Shown here in pieces: positions 50,081-59,149 of a stretch of 64,000 nt of DNA. Source of the DNA: Geothrix sp. 21YS21S-2 (GTDB lineage Bacteria; Acidobacteriota; Holophagae; Holophagales; Holophagaceae). Below the pieces are notes generated by a model. It saw nothing but the letters and a program-made list of their open reading frames with translations. It searched no databases and was not told where the DNA came from. The translations under genes were made by a program, and so were the position numbers. Positions within the stretch are counted from its first letter, which is position 1. Every line of letters starts with the position of its first letter. The stretch is from positions 4,281,001 to 4,345,000 of the forward strand of contig NZ_CP132910.1 of the NCBI RefSeq assembly GCF_030846775.1. Direction: 5' to 3'.

Positions 50081-52221
50081 GCCTCGGGTACCAGCGTCCG
50101 GATCCACCCGGCCAGCTCCGCCACCCGGAAAGGTTTTTTCAGCAGGCCCTTCGCCCCCAGGCGCAGGAGGTCCTGGACTTCCTCGTTGTCGCCGTAGCCG
50201 GTGCAGATGAGCACGGGCACGCCGGGGTCCACGGCCTGCATCCGGCGGAAGCAGCCGGTGCCGCCCAGCCTGGGCATCTTGAGGTCCAGGATCACGGCGC
50301 TGAGGTCGGCGTGGGTCCGCGCGAAGAGGTCGGCGCCCTCCTCCCCGTCCCAGGCCGACAGGGTCGTGTAGCCCAGGCGCTGCAGGGCCTCGACCATGAG
50401 GGTCATGATCACCGGCTCGTCGTCCACGATAAGGATGGTGCCCTTGCCGCGGGGAAGGGGGGCCTGCGGGGCGGAGCCCTCCGGGGCGGGCAGGGCGCCC
50501 TCGGGGAAGCGCACCGTGAAGGTGGAGCCCCGGCCCGGGGCGGATTCCACCTGGACGCCGCCCTGGTGGGACTGGAGGATCCCGTACACGGTGGAGAGCC
50601 CCAGGCCGCTGCCCAGGACGTTCCCGTCGGCCTTGGTGGTGAAGAAGGGCTCGAAGAGCCGGGCCCGGGTGGGTTCGTCCATGCCCACGCCGGCGTCCTT
50701 GACGCTCAGGGCGGCATAGCGGCCCGGGGCGAGGCCCAGCGCGGCCGCGGCGCTCCCCTCCAGCCGCTCGTCCCAGGTGCGCACGACGATGGCGCCGGGG
50801 CCCCGCATGGCTTCGGCGGCGTTCACCAGGAGGTTCAGGAGCACCTGGTTCACCAGGGACGGATCCGCGTCCACCCGGGGCGGGGCGCCCGGGCGCAGGT
50901 CCACGGTCACCCCCTGCGGCAGGGAGGCCGCCGCGAACCCGCAGGCCTCCTGCGCCAGGGCGTCCAGGTCCACCGACTCCAGGATGTTCTTGCCCCGGCG
51001 GCCGAAGGCCAGGAGCTTGGCGGTCATGCCGCTGGAATGCTCCGCGGCCTTGAGGATCGCCTGGAGGTGCTTCCTGCGCTCCGGGTCCTCCTCCCGGGCC
51101 AGGAGCAGGTCCGCGAAGCCGATGATCCCGCCGAGCATGTTGTTGAAGTCGTGGGCCACGCCGCCCGCGAGGCTGCCCAGGCTTTCCATCTTCTGGGACT
51201 GCCAGAGCTGGGCCTCCACCTTCCGGCGCTCCTCCTCGGAACGGCGCAGCTCGGCCTCGGCCTGGACGCGCTCGGTGATCTCCCGGGAATTGGTGACGAT
51301 GCCCCGCACGGTGGGGTCGTCCAGGTAGTTGACCCCCACGGCCTCCATGTCCACCCAGTGCCCGTCCTTGCAGGCGTAGCGGTAACGCACCACGCCCCGG
51401 GCCCCGGGGGCGGCCAGGATCGCCTGGAACGTCTTCTGCACGGCCTCGCGGTCATCGGGGTGGATGAATTCCAGGGTGTTGCGGCCCACCATCTCCTCGG
51501 GGCTGAAGCCATGGATGCGCTGGGCCGCCGGGGAGTTGTAGGTGAGGTTCCCCTGGGCGTCCAGGATGGAGAGGATGTCCCAGGAGTTGGCCAGGAGGGC
51601 CCGGCGCAGCTCCTCGGACTTGGCCAGCGCGTCCGCGGCGGCCTGGAGGCGGCCCCGCTCCCGGCGGTAGCCGGACATGACCACCCAGATCATGAGGGCC
51701 GCCAGGCAGTTGGAGATGACGAAGCTGGAGAAGACGTTCTGGATCCGCTGCGCCTGGGACCGGTAGGGCGCCGCGAGGCCCGGCCAGAGCAGGTCCGCCG
51801 CGAAGATCAGCACGCCGTTCAGGAGCAGGAGTCCAAGCAGGATTCCCAGCTTGCGGCCCCGGAAGAAGATCACGGCGAACGTGGTGGGCAGCACGAAGAA
51901 GAGGGGGATGGCCCCGCTGCTGGCCCCCTTGAAGAACCAGACGAAGTCCAGGGTGGCCAGCATGACGGCCAGGGAGAGCACGCCGGGATAGCGCCCGCCG
52001 CGGCAGGCCAGGTAGAGGGCGAAGGAGGCCGCGCCGAACCCGCCCATGACCAGGTGCACCCGGAGCGGGAAGTGGTGCACCAGGTTCATGGGAATGACCA
52101 CCAGGAACGACACCAGGGCCGCCACGAGGCAGAGGATCGTCAGGAGGCGGTGCTCCAGGTCGCGCGGGTCCTCGGGGAGGACCCTGGCGTTGAATCGGCT
52201 GGACCCGCTGAAGGGGAACAT
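50077..52221 (-). CDS. Hybrid histidine kinase: multi-TM - PAS - HisKA - HATPase - receiver
   Basis: A 714-aa sensor. About six hydrophobic helices in residues 25-190 (LLTILCLVAALVSFLVVIPM; IPLFFVLPTTFAVIFF) form a membrane domain. A PAS follows (LLANSWDILSILDAQGNLTY to VRGIVTNSREITERV). HisKA: SLGSLAGGVAHDFNNMLGGI. HATPase: VLLNLLVNAAEAM, DAGVGMD, EPFFTTKADGNVLGSGLGL. Receiver: ILIVDDEPVIMTL, VILDLKMPRLGG (phospho-Asp), KKPFRVAEL. ATG 52221. It closely resembles the other two hybrid kinases in this window. Signal and partner unknown. Confidence 0.9.
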   Translation of the reverse strand: MFPFSGSSRFNARVLPEDPRDLEHRLLTILCLVAALVSFLVVIPMNLVHHFPLRVHLVMGGFGAASFALYLACRGGRYPGVLSLAVMLATLDFVWFFKGASSGAIPLFFVLPTTFAVIFFRGRKLGILLGLLLLNGVLIFAADLLWPGLAAPYRSQAQRIQNVFSSFVISNCLAALMIWVVMSGYRRERGRLQAAADALAKSEELRRALLANSWDILSILDAQGNLTYNSPAAQRIHGFSPEEMVGRNTLEFIHPDDREAVQKTFQAILAAPGARGVVRYRYACKDGHWVDMEAVGVNYLDDPTVRGIVTNSREITERVQAEAELRRSEEERRKVEAQLWQSQKMESLGSLAGGVAHDFNNMLGGIIGFADLLLAREEDPERRKHLQAILKAAEHSSGMTAKLLAFGRRGKNILESVDLDALAQEACGFAAASLPQGVTVDLRPGAPPRVDADPSLVNQVLLNLLVNAAEAMRGPGAIVVRTWDERLEGSAAAALGLAPGRYAALSVKDAGVGMDEPTRARLFEPFFTTKADGNVLGSGLGLSTVYGILQSHQGGVQVESAPGRGSTFTVRFPEGALPAPEGSAPQAPLPRGKGTILIVDDEPVIMTLMVEALQRLGYTTLSAWDGEEGADLFARTHADLSAVILDLKMPRLGGTGCFRRMQAVDPGVPVLICTGYGDNEEVQDLLRLGAKGLLKKPFRVAELAGWIRTLVPEA

Positions 52222-52285
52222 GGACCGGCTCCTGGCTGGGATGATCCCTGCAGTATGCCCCCGATTTCTCCGGGCGGAAGCCGGA

Positions 52286-53275
52286 TCAGCGGTCCAGGCG
52301 CTTGAGCGCGATGGTCAGGAATTCGGGCGGCGCGGGCAGGATCCCCACGTCGGCCACGGCGCCCTGGCCCTCCTGGCTCAGCATGAAGCGCAGGAACTCG
52401 TCCACGGCCGGATCCAGGGGCTTGCCCGGGGCCCGGTTCACGTAGGCGTAGTACATGCGCGGCATGGGATAGCGGCTCGTGGTGACGTTCTCCTGGTTCG
52501 GGAACCGCGCGTCGGTGGCCTTGTAGGGGACGATGGACAGGACCTTCACGCCCGCGTACCAGGAGGAGAGGGAGCCGAAGGCGATGCCGGCCTCGTCGGT
52601 GACCACGGCCTCGGCCAGGGAGGCGGAATCGTCCTTCTGGATCAGGCCTGCGCGGAAGGCGCCCTTGAGGAGCACGGCGGCCTGGAAGGCGTCGCGGATC
52701 GCCGTGCCTTCGCCGCGGGCGTAGGCGCGGATCTCGCGCTTTCCGAGGTCGCCCCGCACGCGGAGATCGCCCCATTCCTTGAGGGCCTCCTTGGCGCCGC
52801 CCAGGCGGTCCTTGGAGAAGATGGCGTCCAGCTGCTCCATGGTGATGCTGGAGAGGGAGTTGTTCTTGTGCACGAAGACGATGAGGGCGTCCATGCATAC
52901 CGGGATGCGCATGGGCATGTACCCGAACTTGGTCTGGAAGGTCTTGTTCTCCTCGGTGGTGAGTTCCCGGGCGGTGATGATGAGCGGCCTGGCGCCTTCG
53001 GCCAGGTCCTTGACCGCGTCCTTCGTGACCTTGGGCAGGTAGGTGATGCCGCCCTGCTGGTGGTACTGCCTGAAAAGGCGGTTCCATTCGTCCCCCAGGT
53101 CCGACAGGGCGTCGGTGCCGGGGATCTCCAGGCGGGTGGCCACCTGCCGCGTGGGGGCATAGGTGGGCAGGGAGGTCGAAACCTTGGCCCGGACCTGGGT
53201 GGTCTGGGCCCTGAGGGCGGGGGCTCCCGCTGCCAGGCATAGGGCGAGGGCGGCGTGGAAACAGGACATGCCCAT
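52286..53275 (-). CDS. PstS-like periplasmic substrate-binding protein
   Basis: A 329-aa exported protein (signal peptide MGMSCFHAALALCLAAGAPA then LRAQ). PBP-like domain: GTDALSDLGDEWNRLFRQYH, VCMDALIVFVHKNNSLSSIT, MEQLDAIFSKDRLGGA, ARGEGTAIRDAFQAAVLL and EAGIAFGSLSSWYAGVKVLS. This is the layout of PstS and related anion binders. No pstCAB genes are nearby, so it may serve sensing or another anion. GGGAGA lies five bases before ATG 53275. Divergent from the tetraheme cytochrome gene. Confidence 0.8.
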   Translation of the reverse strand: MGMSCFHAALALCLAAGAPALRAQTTQVRAKVSTSLPTYAPTRQVATRLEIPGTDALSDLGDEWNRLFRQYHQQGGITYLPKVTKDAVKDLAEGARPLIITARELTTEENKTFQTKFGYMPMRIPVCMDALIVFVHKNNSLSSITMEQLDAIFSKDRLGGAKEALKEWGDLRVRGDLGKREIRAYARGEGTAIRDAFQAAVLLKGAFRAGLIQKDDSASLAEAVVTDEAGIAFGSLSSWYAGVKVLSIVPYKATDARFPNQENVTTSRYPMPRMYYAYVNRAPGKPLDPAVDEFLRFMLSQEGQGAVADVGILPAPPEFLTIALKRLDR

Positions 53276-53423
53276 GAAGTTCTCCCGAACGTGAATGGAC
53301 GAGGAATGGCCTTCCCGGCCGGGCCGCCCGGAAGTACCAGGCGACCTGTGGGTCGTTGTTTAGTAGACTAACGCCTTGCCGCTCACTGTTGGAAGAGATC
53401 GTGCGATGCCCGGAGGACTCTCG

Positions 53424-53780
53424 ATGACCCTGCGCCGTTTCCTGGCTCCCGTGCTGGCCTGTTTTTTCCTTGGCCTCCCCGCGCGGGCCGCGGACGAGAA
53501 GACCACCCCCAGGCATGCCAAGGCGGGTGTGACCTGCTTCGACTGCCACAAGGAGGAAAAGCCCTCCAAGGCGGCGGTGGCCGATGATTCCTGCATGGCC
53601 TGCCACGGGGACCTGCCCGCCATGGCCGCGTACACCAAGGCCCTGCCCGTGAACCCCCATGCCACCCCCAAGGGGGACCACCCCGGGCCCTTCCTGTGCA
53701 CCCAGTGCCACTGCCAGCACAAGCCGCCGGTGGTGAAGTGCCTGGAATGCCATCCCAAGTTCAAGCTGACCCCGAAGTAG
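53424..53780 (+). CDS. Small tetraheme c-type cytochrome
   Basis: A 118-aa periplasmic protein. Signal peptide MTLRRFLAPVLACFFLGLPA then RA; four CxxCH haem sites (CFDCH, CMACH, CTQCH, CLECH) and spare His residues (HAK, HKEEK, HATPKGDHPG) able to serve as second ligands. It fits small tetraheme cytochromes or the haem domain of flavocytochrome c. ATG 53424 is chosen because GGAGGA lies six bases upstream; earlier in-frame ATGs lack a site and would spoil the signal. It may move electrons across the periplasm; no partner enzyme is adjacent. Confidence 0.9.
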   Translation: MTLRRFLAPVLACFFLGLPARAADEKTTPRHAKAGVTCFDCHKEEKPSKAAVADDSCMACHGDLPAMAAYTKALPVNPHATPKGDHPGPFLCTQCHCQHKPPVVKCLECHPKFKLTPK

Positions 53781-53806
53781 GGGAAGGTTCCACAAAGGGG
53801 GTCTGC

Positions 53807-55534
53807 ATGCGAATCACCATCCTCGGACTCGGCCGGATGGGCGCCCCCATGGCCCGGAACCTCATCGAGCTCGGCCACGAGGTCACCCTCTGGAATCGCA
53901 CTCCCGAACGGGCCGACGTCATGGCCGCCCCCGGGGTGCACATCAGCCCCACGGTGTCCGATGCCGTGGCCAAGGCCCAGGTGGCCTTGACGATGGTCTC
54001 CGACGACGCCGCGGAGGAGGCCCTGACCTACGGTCCCGGCGGGCTTCTCGAAGAGCTGGGCCACGGCGCCATCCACCTCTGCATGAGCACCATCGGCGTG
54101 GACACGTCCCGGCGCCTGGCCGAGGCCCACGCGAAGGCGGGCCAGGGCTACGTGGCCGCGCCCGTCCTGGGCAAGCCCAGCGACGCCGCCTCCCGCCGCC
54201 TGTGGGTGCTGGCCGCGGGACCGGAGACCCAGGTCAACCGCTGCCTTGTGGCCCTGGAGGCCCTCGGCCGGGGCATCACCCGGGTGGGGACCCGGGCCGA
54301 GGTGGCCCACGCCCTCAAGCTGGGAGCCAATCTCCTCACCGTGGCCATGGTCGAGACGCTGGGCGAGGTGCTGGCCTTCGGGGAGAAGGCGGGCTTCGCG
54401 CCCGCCGACTACCTGCGCCTGCTCAACCTCGGCCTGCTCAAGTCGCCCCCCATGGATGCCTTCGGGGGCCTGATGGTGCGCCAGGACTACGAACCTTCGG
54501 ACCAGACCCTGGACCTGGCCGCCAAGGACCTGGAACTGGTCATACGCTCCTCCCGGGACCTGGGGGTGGCCATGCCCATGGCCGCCCCGCTCCTCCTGCA
54601 GGTGGAGAACGCCGCGGGACGCGGCCTGGGAGGCAGGGACCTCACGGCCCTGGCCCTCGTCCACCGCCAGGACGCCAAGCTGGACGAGCCCGCCCCGGTG
54701 CCCCCGGCCGAGCCCGCCAGGCCCCTGACCAAGTCCGAGCGCCGGAAGAACGCGGCCGCCCGCAAGGCCGGGGAGCCCGAACGGCGCGTGGGGACCGAAT
54801 CCCGCAGGCCCGCCAAGGAAGCGCCGCCTGAAGTCCACGCGGCCGCGGTGCCCAGGCCCCACGTGCCGGCTGAGCCCAGGCCCCACCTGGCCGCGCCGCC
54901 CAGGCCCCACGCGCCGGCCGAGCACAAGGCCCACCTGACCGTGCCGCCCAAGCCACCGCCGCCCAGGCCGCATGTGGAGGAAAGGCCCCACCTGGAGCCG
55001 GAACCCGCCGCCCTGGCCGCGCCTGAACCCGTTCCGGCGCCGGAACCGAAACCGATCCCCGCGCCGGAACCGGAACCGATCCCCGCGCCTGAACCGAAAC
55101 CGATCCCCGCGCCGGAACCCGTCCCGGCCCCTTCCCCAGGGACCGTTCCGGAACCCGTCCCCGGACCGGTCCCGGAACCGGGCGCCGTGAAGGCCCTGGT
55201 GGACGAGCCCAGCTTCGCTGCGATCGGTCCCGAAGGGGCCCTGCTGGTGGACCTGGATTCCACCACCCACTTCGAGGCGATCGACGGCGCCGTGCACGCC
55301 TGGGTGGAAGGCAGGCGCCACGCCACGCCCTGGCGATCCTTCGAGGAGGTGGAGCTGGCCTTCAACCAGGTGCTCTTCGTGAGGATCCAGCGCACGATCC
55401 TCCTGAACCCCCAGGCCGTGCTCGATATCCGGTCCCTCTTCGGAGGCCGGGCCAAGGTCCGGGTGGCGGGCGGGATCGAACTGCCGGCGACCCGCGAGGC
55501 CGCGAAACGACTCCGGTTCCTGCTGGGGGAGTGA
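53807..55534 (+). CDS. 3-hydroxyisobutyrate dehydrogenase-like protein fused to LytTR DNA-binding domain
   Basis: A 575-aa protein. Residues 1-290 are a beta-hydroxyacid dehydrogenase: GLGRMGAPMARNL (NAD(P) motif), STIGVDTSRRLAEAHAKAGQ followed by GYVAAPVLGKP, and ALKLGANLLTVAMVETLGEV (catalytic Lys region). Residues about 305-465 are a Pro/Ala/Glu-rich linker with tandem PxPIPAPEPE-type and PRPHxPAE-type repeats. The last about 100 residues (LLVDLDSTTHFEAIDGAVHA, then QVLFVRIQRTILLNPQAVLD and KVRVAGGIELPATREAAKRL) follow the LytTR DNA-binding pattern. AAAGGGGG lies six bases before ATG 53807. I know of no standard protein with this combination. Confidence 0.8.
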   Translation: MRITILGLGRMGAPMARNLIELGHEVTLWNRTPERADVMAAPGVHISPTVSDAVAKAQVALTMVSDDAAEEALTYGPGGLLEELGHGAIHLCMSTIGVDTSRRLAEAHAKAGQGYVAAPVLGKPSDAASRRLWVLAAGPETQVNRCLVALEALGRGITRVGTRAEVAHALKLGANLLTVAMVETLGEVLAFGEKAGFAPADYLRLLNLGLLKSPPMDAFGGLMVRQDYEPSDQTLDLAAKDLELVIRSSRDLGVAMPMAAPLLLQVENAAGRGLGGRDLTALALVHRQDAKLDEPAPVPPAEPARPLTKSERRKNAAARKAGEPERRVGTESRRPAKEAPPEVHAAAVPRPHVPAEPRPHLAAPPRPHAPAEHKAHLTVPPKPPPPRPHVEERPHLEPEPAALAAPEPVPAPEPKPIPAPEPEPIPAPEPKPIPAPEPVPAPSPGTVPEPVPGPVPEPGAVKALVDEPSFAAIGPEGALLVDLDSTTHFEAIDGAVHAWVEGRRHATPWRSFEEVELAFNQVLFVRIQRTILLNPQAVLDIRSLFGGRAKVRVAGGIELPATREAAKRLRFLLGE

Positions 55535-55562
55535 TCCTCTCCTTGACCGGGAAGGGTTTTTC

Positions 55563-55706
55563 ATGGATCGTAGGCAGATGATGTCCCCGCTCAAAGGCTC
55601 ACGCCCCTCTCCCGGCCGCAACGCCGGCAGCGGCGCCCTGAACGCGGGCTCCTCCATTATGACCACCACCACGACCGGTACCCATCCCGGCGCGGGGACG
55701 GCTTAG
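55563..55706 (+). CDS. thrL: Threonine-rich leader peptide (thr attenuator)
   Basis: A 47-aa open frame from ATG 55563 (GGGAAGGG six bases upstream) that ends [15 protein letters not shown], with seven Thr codons, five consecutive (55662-55676). An inner ATG at 55659 would give 15 residues but has no ribosome site. It precedes thrA and a terminator hairpin. Ribosome stalling at the Thr run when threonyl-tRNA is low would favour the antiterminator. Confidence 0.8.
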   Translation: MDRRQMMSPLKGSRPSPGRNAGSGALNAGSSIMTTTTTGTHPGAGTA

Positions 55707-55758
55707 TCGGATCATCACTTCCACTTTCCGCCCCGCGCCACCAGGACGCGGGGCTTTC
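55690..55758 (+). promoter_or_regulatory. thr operon attenuator (antiterminator/terminator)
   Basis: Terminator: GCCCCGCG (55730-55737) pairs with CGCGGGGC (55747-55754), nine-base loop, then TTTCT. The competing segment GCGCGGGG (55690-55697), within the end of the leader frame, is complementary to CCCCGCGC (55731-55738). Classic mutually exclusive pairs 23 bases before thrA. Confidence 0.8.
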
Positions 55759-55777
55759 TGCATTTGCCGAGGTCCCC

Positions 55778-58210
55778 ATGCACAGCCGGCCCCCATCCGT
55801 TCCCCTCAGAGTCATGAAATTCGGCGGCACCAGCGTCAAGGACGCCGCCCGCATGCGCGACGTGGCCGCCCTGGTGACCGCGGCCCTGGAGACGGACCGG
55901 GTCTGCCTGGTGGCCTCGGCCCTGGCCGGCGTGACGGACCTCCTGGTGTCGGCCCCCGGCGCCGCGACCGGCGTGCCCGAGGCCTTCCTGGCCCGCCACC
56001 GGCAGGTGGTGGCCGACCTCCGACCGGACCTGGGCCACGGCGCGGACGCCCTCGGGGCGGAACTGGAACTCCTGGCCGCCGAGTGCGCGCGCATCCTCCA
56101 GGGCGTGGGCCTGGTGGGCGAGTGCTCCCCTTCCGTGCTGGCGGCCCTCTCCAGCCTGGGCGAGCGCGCCTCCTGCGCCATCCTCACCGCCCTCCTGAAG
56201 GGCAAGGGCCTCGAGCCCCGGTATCTGGACCCCCGCCAGTACCTCGTCCTCGAGGGCGAGCCCATGGAGGGCCGGCCCCTTCCCGACGAGATCCGCGCCC
56301 GCTTCCGGCCCGAGCGGGACGGAGACGCAGCGCTCTGGGTGCTGCCGGGGTTCTTCGGGGGCGACGTCCAGGGCAAGATCCTCTCCCTTGGCCGGGGCGG
56401 CTCCGACTACACCGCGGCCCTGGCCGCGGCGGCGCTGGACGCGGACCTGGTCGAGATCTGGACCGACGTGGAGGGCGTGTTCAGCGCGGACCCCCGCATC
56501 GTGCCGGAGGCCTTCTCCCTGCCCGAGGTGAGCTTCGAGGAGGCCATGGAACTGGCCTTTTTCGGCTCGAAGGTCCTGCACCCCAAGACCATCGCCCCGG
56601 TGCGCTCGCGAGCCATCCCCATCCGGGTGGCCAGCACCTTCAAGCCGGAGCACCCCGGCACCCTGGTCCGGGACGGGGTGGCGGCGCCGCCCCTGGGCGT
56701 GCGGGGCATCTCCTTCCTGCCGGCCCTGGTGATGCTGAACATCTCGGGCCCGGGCATGGCCGGCGTGCCCGGCATGGCGGCCCGGGCCTTCAGCGCCCTG
56801 GCCAGGCGCGACCTGTCCGTGGTGTTCATCAGCCAGTGCTCCTCCGAGCTGGCCATCTGCCTCTGCCTGCGCCGGGAGGACGGCGAGCGGGGCGTGGCGG
56901 TCCTGGACGAGGCCTTCCGGATGGAACGGGCCGCGGGGCTCGTGGACGCGGTGGAGGCCCAGGAGGGCGTGTCCATCCTCAGCATCGTGGGCGACGGCAT
57001 GCACCTGCGGCCGGGCATCGCGGGCACCTTCTTCGACGCGCTGGCGGACGTGGACTGCAACGTCGTCGCCATCGCCCAGGGCTCCTCCGAGCGGATCATC
57101 TCCGCGGTGGTGCGCGAGGAGGACGGGCGCCGGGCCATGCCCCACGTGCACCGGCGCTTCTTCCGCACCGCGGGGACCCTGGACCTGGTGCTGTTCGGCG
57201 CGGGCAACGTCGGAGGGTGCCTGCTGGAACAGATCCTGGGCCAGGAGCCCAGGTTCCGCGAGCAGGGCCTCGACATCAGGATCCGCACCCTGGCCACCAG
57301 CCGGTCCATGGTCAACGGCATCAAGGATCTCGCCAGGTGGAGGGAGGAGTTCAAGGCCGGCGCCATCCCCACCGACCTGGACCAGGTGCTGGCCTCGGTG
57401 CGCCTGGACCGGCCGGCGATGCCCGTCTTCGTGGACTGCACCAGCTCCGCCGAGCTCGCCGCGCGCTACCCCGAGATCCTGGAGGCGGGCTTCCACCTGG
57501 TGGCCGCCAACAAGAAGGCCAACAGCTCCTCCACCGCCTTCCACAAGGGCCTGCGGGAGCGCTGCCGGCGCCTGCACCGGCAGTTCCTCTACGAAACCAA
57601 CGTGGGCGCCGGGCTCCCCGTGGTCGACACCCTGCAGAACCTGGTGAAGACCGGGGACGTGGTGCAGCGGTTCGAGGGCATTCTCTCGGGCTCCCTGTCC
57701 TACATCCTGGGCGCGGTGGGCGAGGGGGTGCCCCTGTCCCGGGCGGTGGCCCAGGCCAAGGCCCAGGGCTTCACGGAGCCCGACCCCAGGGACGACCTGA
57801 GCGGCATGGACGTGGCCCGCAAGCTCATCATCCTGGCCCGGGAGATCGGCATGGAACTGGAACTGGAGGACGTGGCCGTCGAGGGCCTGCTGCCCCCGGA
57901 CTTCGACGCCTCGGGCGACGTGGATTCCTTCATGGCGCGCCTGCCCCTCCTGGACGAGGCCTTCGCCCGGCGCGCGGCCCAGGGCGGCTTCCTGCGCTAC
58001 ATCGGGGGCTTCACCCGGGAGGGCTGCAGCGTCGGCCTGCGGGTGGTGGACGCCTACCACCCGCTGGCCCAGGTCAAGGGCGGGGAGAACGCCTTCGCCT
58101 TCTTCACGGAGCGCTACAGCCCCTATCCCATGGTCGTGCGCGGCTACGGGGCCGGCGCCCAGGTCACGGCCGCTGGGGTGCTCTCGGACGTGCTGAGGCT
58201 GGTCCATTGA
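55778..58210 (+). CDS. thrA: Bifunctional aspartate kinase/homoserine dehydrogenase
   Basis: An 810-aa fusion. It catalyses the first and third steps of the aspartate-to-threonine pathway. Kinase: [20 protein letters not shown] near residue 12, [55 protein letters not shown]-type regulatory part about residues 310-460 ([40 protein letters not shown]). Dehydrogenase: [69 protein letters not shown]. Length equals E. coli ThrA (820). GAGG precedes ATG 55778. Preceded by the attenuator, so it is likely controlled by threonine. Confidence 0.96.
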   Translation: MHSRPPSVPLRVMKFGGTSVKDAARMRDVAALVTAALETDRVCLVASALAGVTDLLVSAPGAATGVPEAFLARHRQVVADLRPDLGHGADALGAELELLAAECARILQGVGLVGECSPSVLAALSSLGERASCAILTALLKGKGLEPRYLDPRQYLVLEGEPMEGRPLPDEIRARFRPERDGDAALWVLPGFFGGDVQGKILSLGRGGSDYTAALAAAALDADLVEIWTDVEGVFSADPRIVPEAFSLPEVSFEEAMELAFFGSKVLHPKTIAPVRSRAIPIRVASTFKPEHPGTLVRDGVAAPPLGVRGISFLPALVMLNISGPGMAGVPGMAARAFSALARRDLSVVFISQCSSELAICLCLRREDGERGVAVLDEAFRMERAAGLVDAVEAQEGVSILSIVGDGMHLRPGIAGTFFDALADVDCNVVAIAQGSSERIISAVVREEDGRRAMPHVHRRFFRTAGTLDLVLFGAGNVGGCLLEQILGQEPRFREQGLDIRIRTLATSRSMVNGIKDLARWREEFKAGAIPTDLDQVLASVRLDRPAMPVFVDCTSSAELAARYPEILEAGFHLVAANKKANSSSTAFHKGLRERCRRLHRQFLYETNVGAGLPVVDTLQNLVKTGDVVQRFEGILSGSLSYILGAVGEGVPLSRAVAQAKAQGFTEPDPRDDLSGMDVARKLIILAREIGMELELEDVAVEGLLPPDFDASGDVDSFMARLPLLDEAFARRAAQGGFLRYIGGFTREGCSVGLRVVDAYHPLAQVKGGENAFAFFTERYSPYPMVVRGYGAGAQVTAAGVLSDVLRLVH

Positions 58211-59148
58211 GCCCGGCGGTCAGGTTCTTCGCGCCGGCCAGCATCGGCAACGTCGCCGCGGGCTTCGACCTGCTGGGGGCCGCCCTGGCCCCCCTGGACG
58301 GGACGCTGCTGGGGGACTTCGTCACGGTGGAGCCGGCCGGGACCGACCGGTTCGTCCTGGAGGGGGCCTTCGCGGGCATGCTCAGCGGGGATTCCCGGCC
58401 CAACCTGGTGACCCGCGCCCTGGGCCTGTTCCGGGAGCGCACCGGGATCTCCACCCCCTGGGCCGTGACCCTGGACAAGCGCCTGCCCGTCAACAGCGGG
58501 CTGGGCTCCAGCGCCAGCTCCGTGGTGGCGGCCCTGGCCGCCTTCCAGGAGGCCGCGGGCTCGCCCCTGGAAGGGCCCGAGCTCCTGGCCCTGGCGGGCC
58601 GGGCCGAGGGCGCCTACAGCGGCGCCGGCCACCTGGACAACGTGGCGCCCTCCCTCCTGGGCGGGCTGCGCATGGTGGTGCCCGGCCGGGACGGGCGCCC
58701 CACGGCCCGCGAGCTGCCCTGGCCCCGGGACCTGGTCTTCGTGGTGGTGCACCCGGAATGGCAGCTGCCCACCGCCGCCAGCCGCGCCGCGCTCCCCGGG
58801 GAGGTGTCCCTGGCCGGTGCGGTGGGCTTCGCCGGCAACCTCGCGGGCTTCGTGCACGCCCTGCACACCGGGGACCGGGGCCTCCTGGCCCGCTGCCTCC
58901 GGGACCCCCTGGCCGAGCCCTACCGGGCGCCCCTGGTGCCGGGGTTCCCCGCGGCCAAGGCCGCGGCGCTGGCCGCCGGGGCCCTGGGCTTCAGCCTGTC
59001 GGGCTCGGGCCCCTCCGTCTTCGGCGTGGCCCCCGAAGGGTGCGCCCCGGTCGTGGCCGCGGCCATCCGCAACGCGTTCGACGAAGCGACGCTGCCCAGC
59101 ACGTCCTGGCTTTGCGGGCTGGACCTGCGCGGCGCGAGGGAGGTCTAG
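58207..59148 (+). CDS. thrB: Homoserine kinase
   Basis: A 313-aa GHMP kinase that phosphorylates homoserine. [20 protein letters not shown] at the start, the ATP loop [20 protein letters not shown] at about residues 96-115, and [20 protein letters not shown] near the end are the three GHMP motifs. The start is TTG 58207, which overlaps the thrA stop (TTGA), the only start that keeps the N-terminal motif. Second gene of thrABC. Confidence 0.93.
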   Translation: MSPAVRFFAPASIGNVAAGFDLLGAALAPLDGTLLGDFVTVEPAGTDRFVLEGAFAGMLSGDSRPNLVTRALGLFRERTGISTPWAVTLDKRLPVNSGLGSSASSVVAALAAFQEAAGSPLEGPELLALAGRAEGAYSGAGHLDNVAPSLLGGLRMVVPGRDGRPTARELPWPRDLVFVVVHPEWQLPTAASRAALPGEVSLAGAVGFAGNLAGFVHALHTGDRGLLARCLRDPLAEPYRAPLVPGFPAAKAAALAAGALGFSLSGSGPSVFGVAPEGCAPVVAAAIRNAFDEATLPSTSWLCGLDLRGAREV

Positions 59149-59149
59149 C

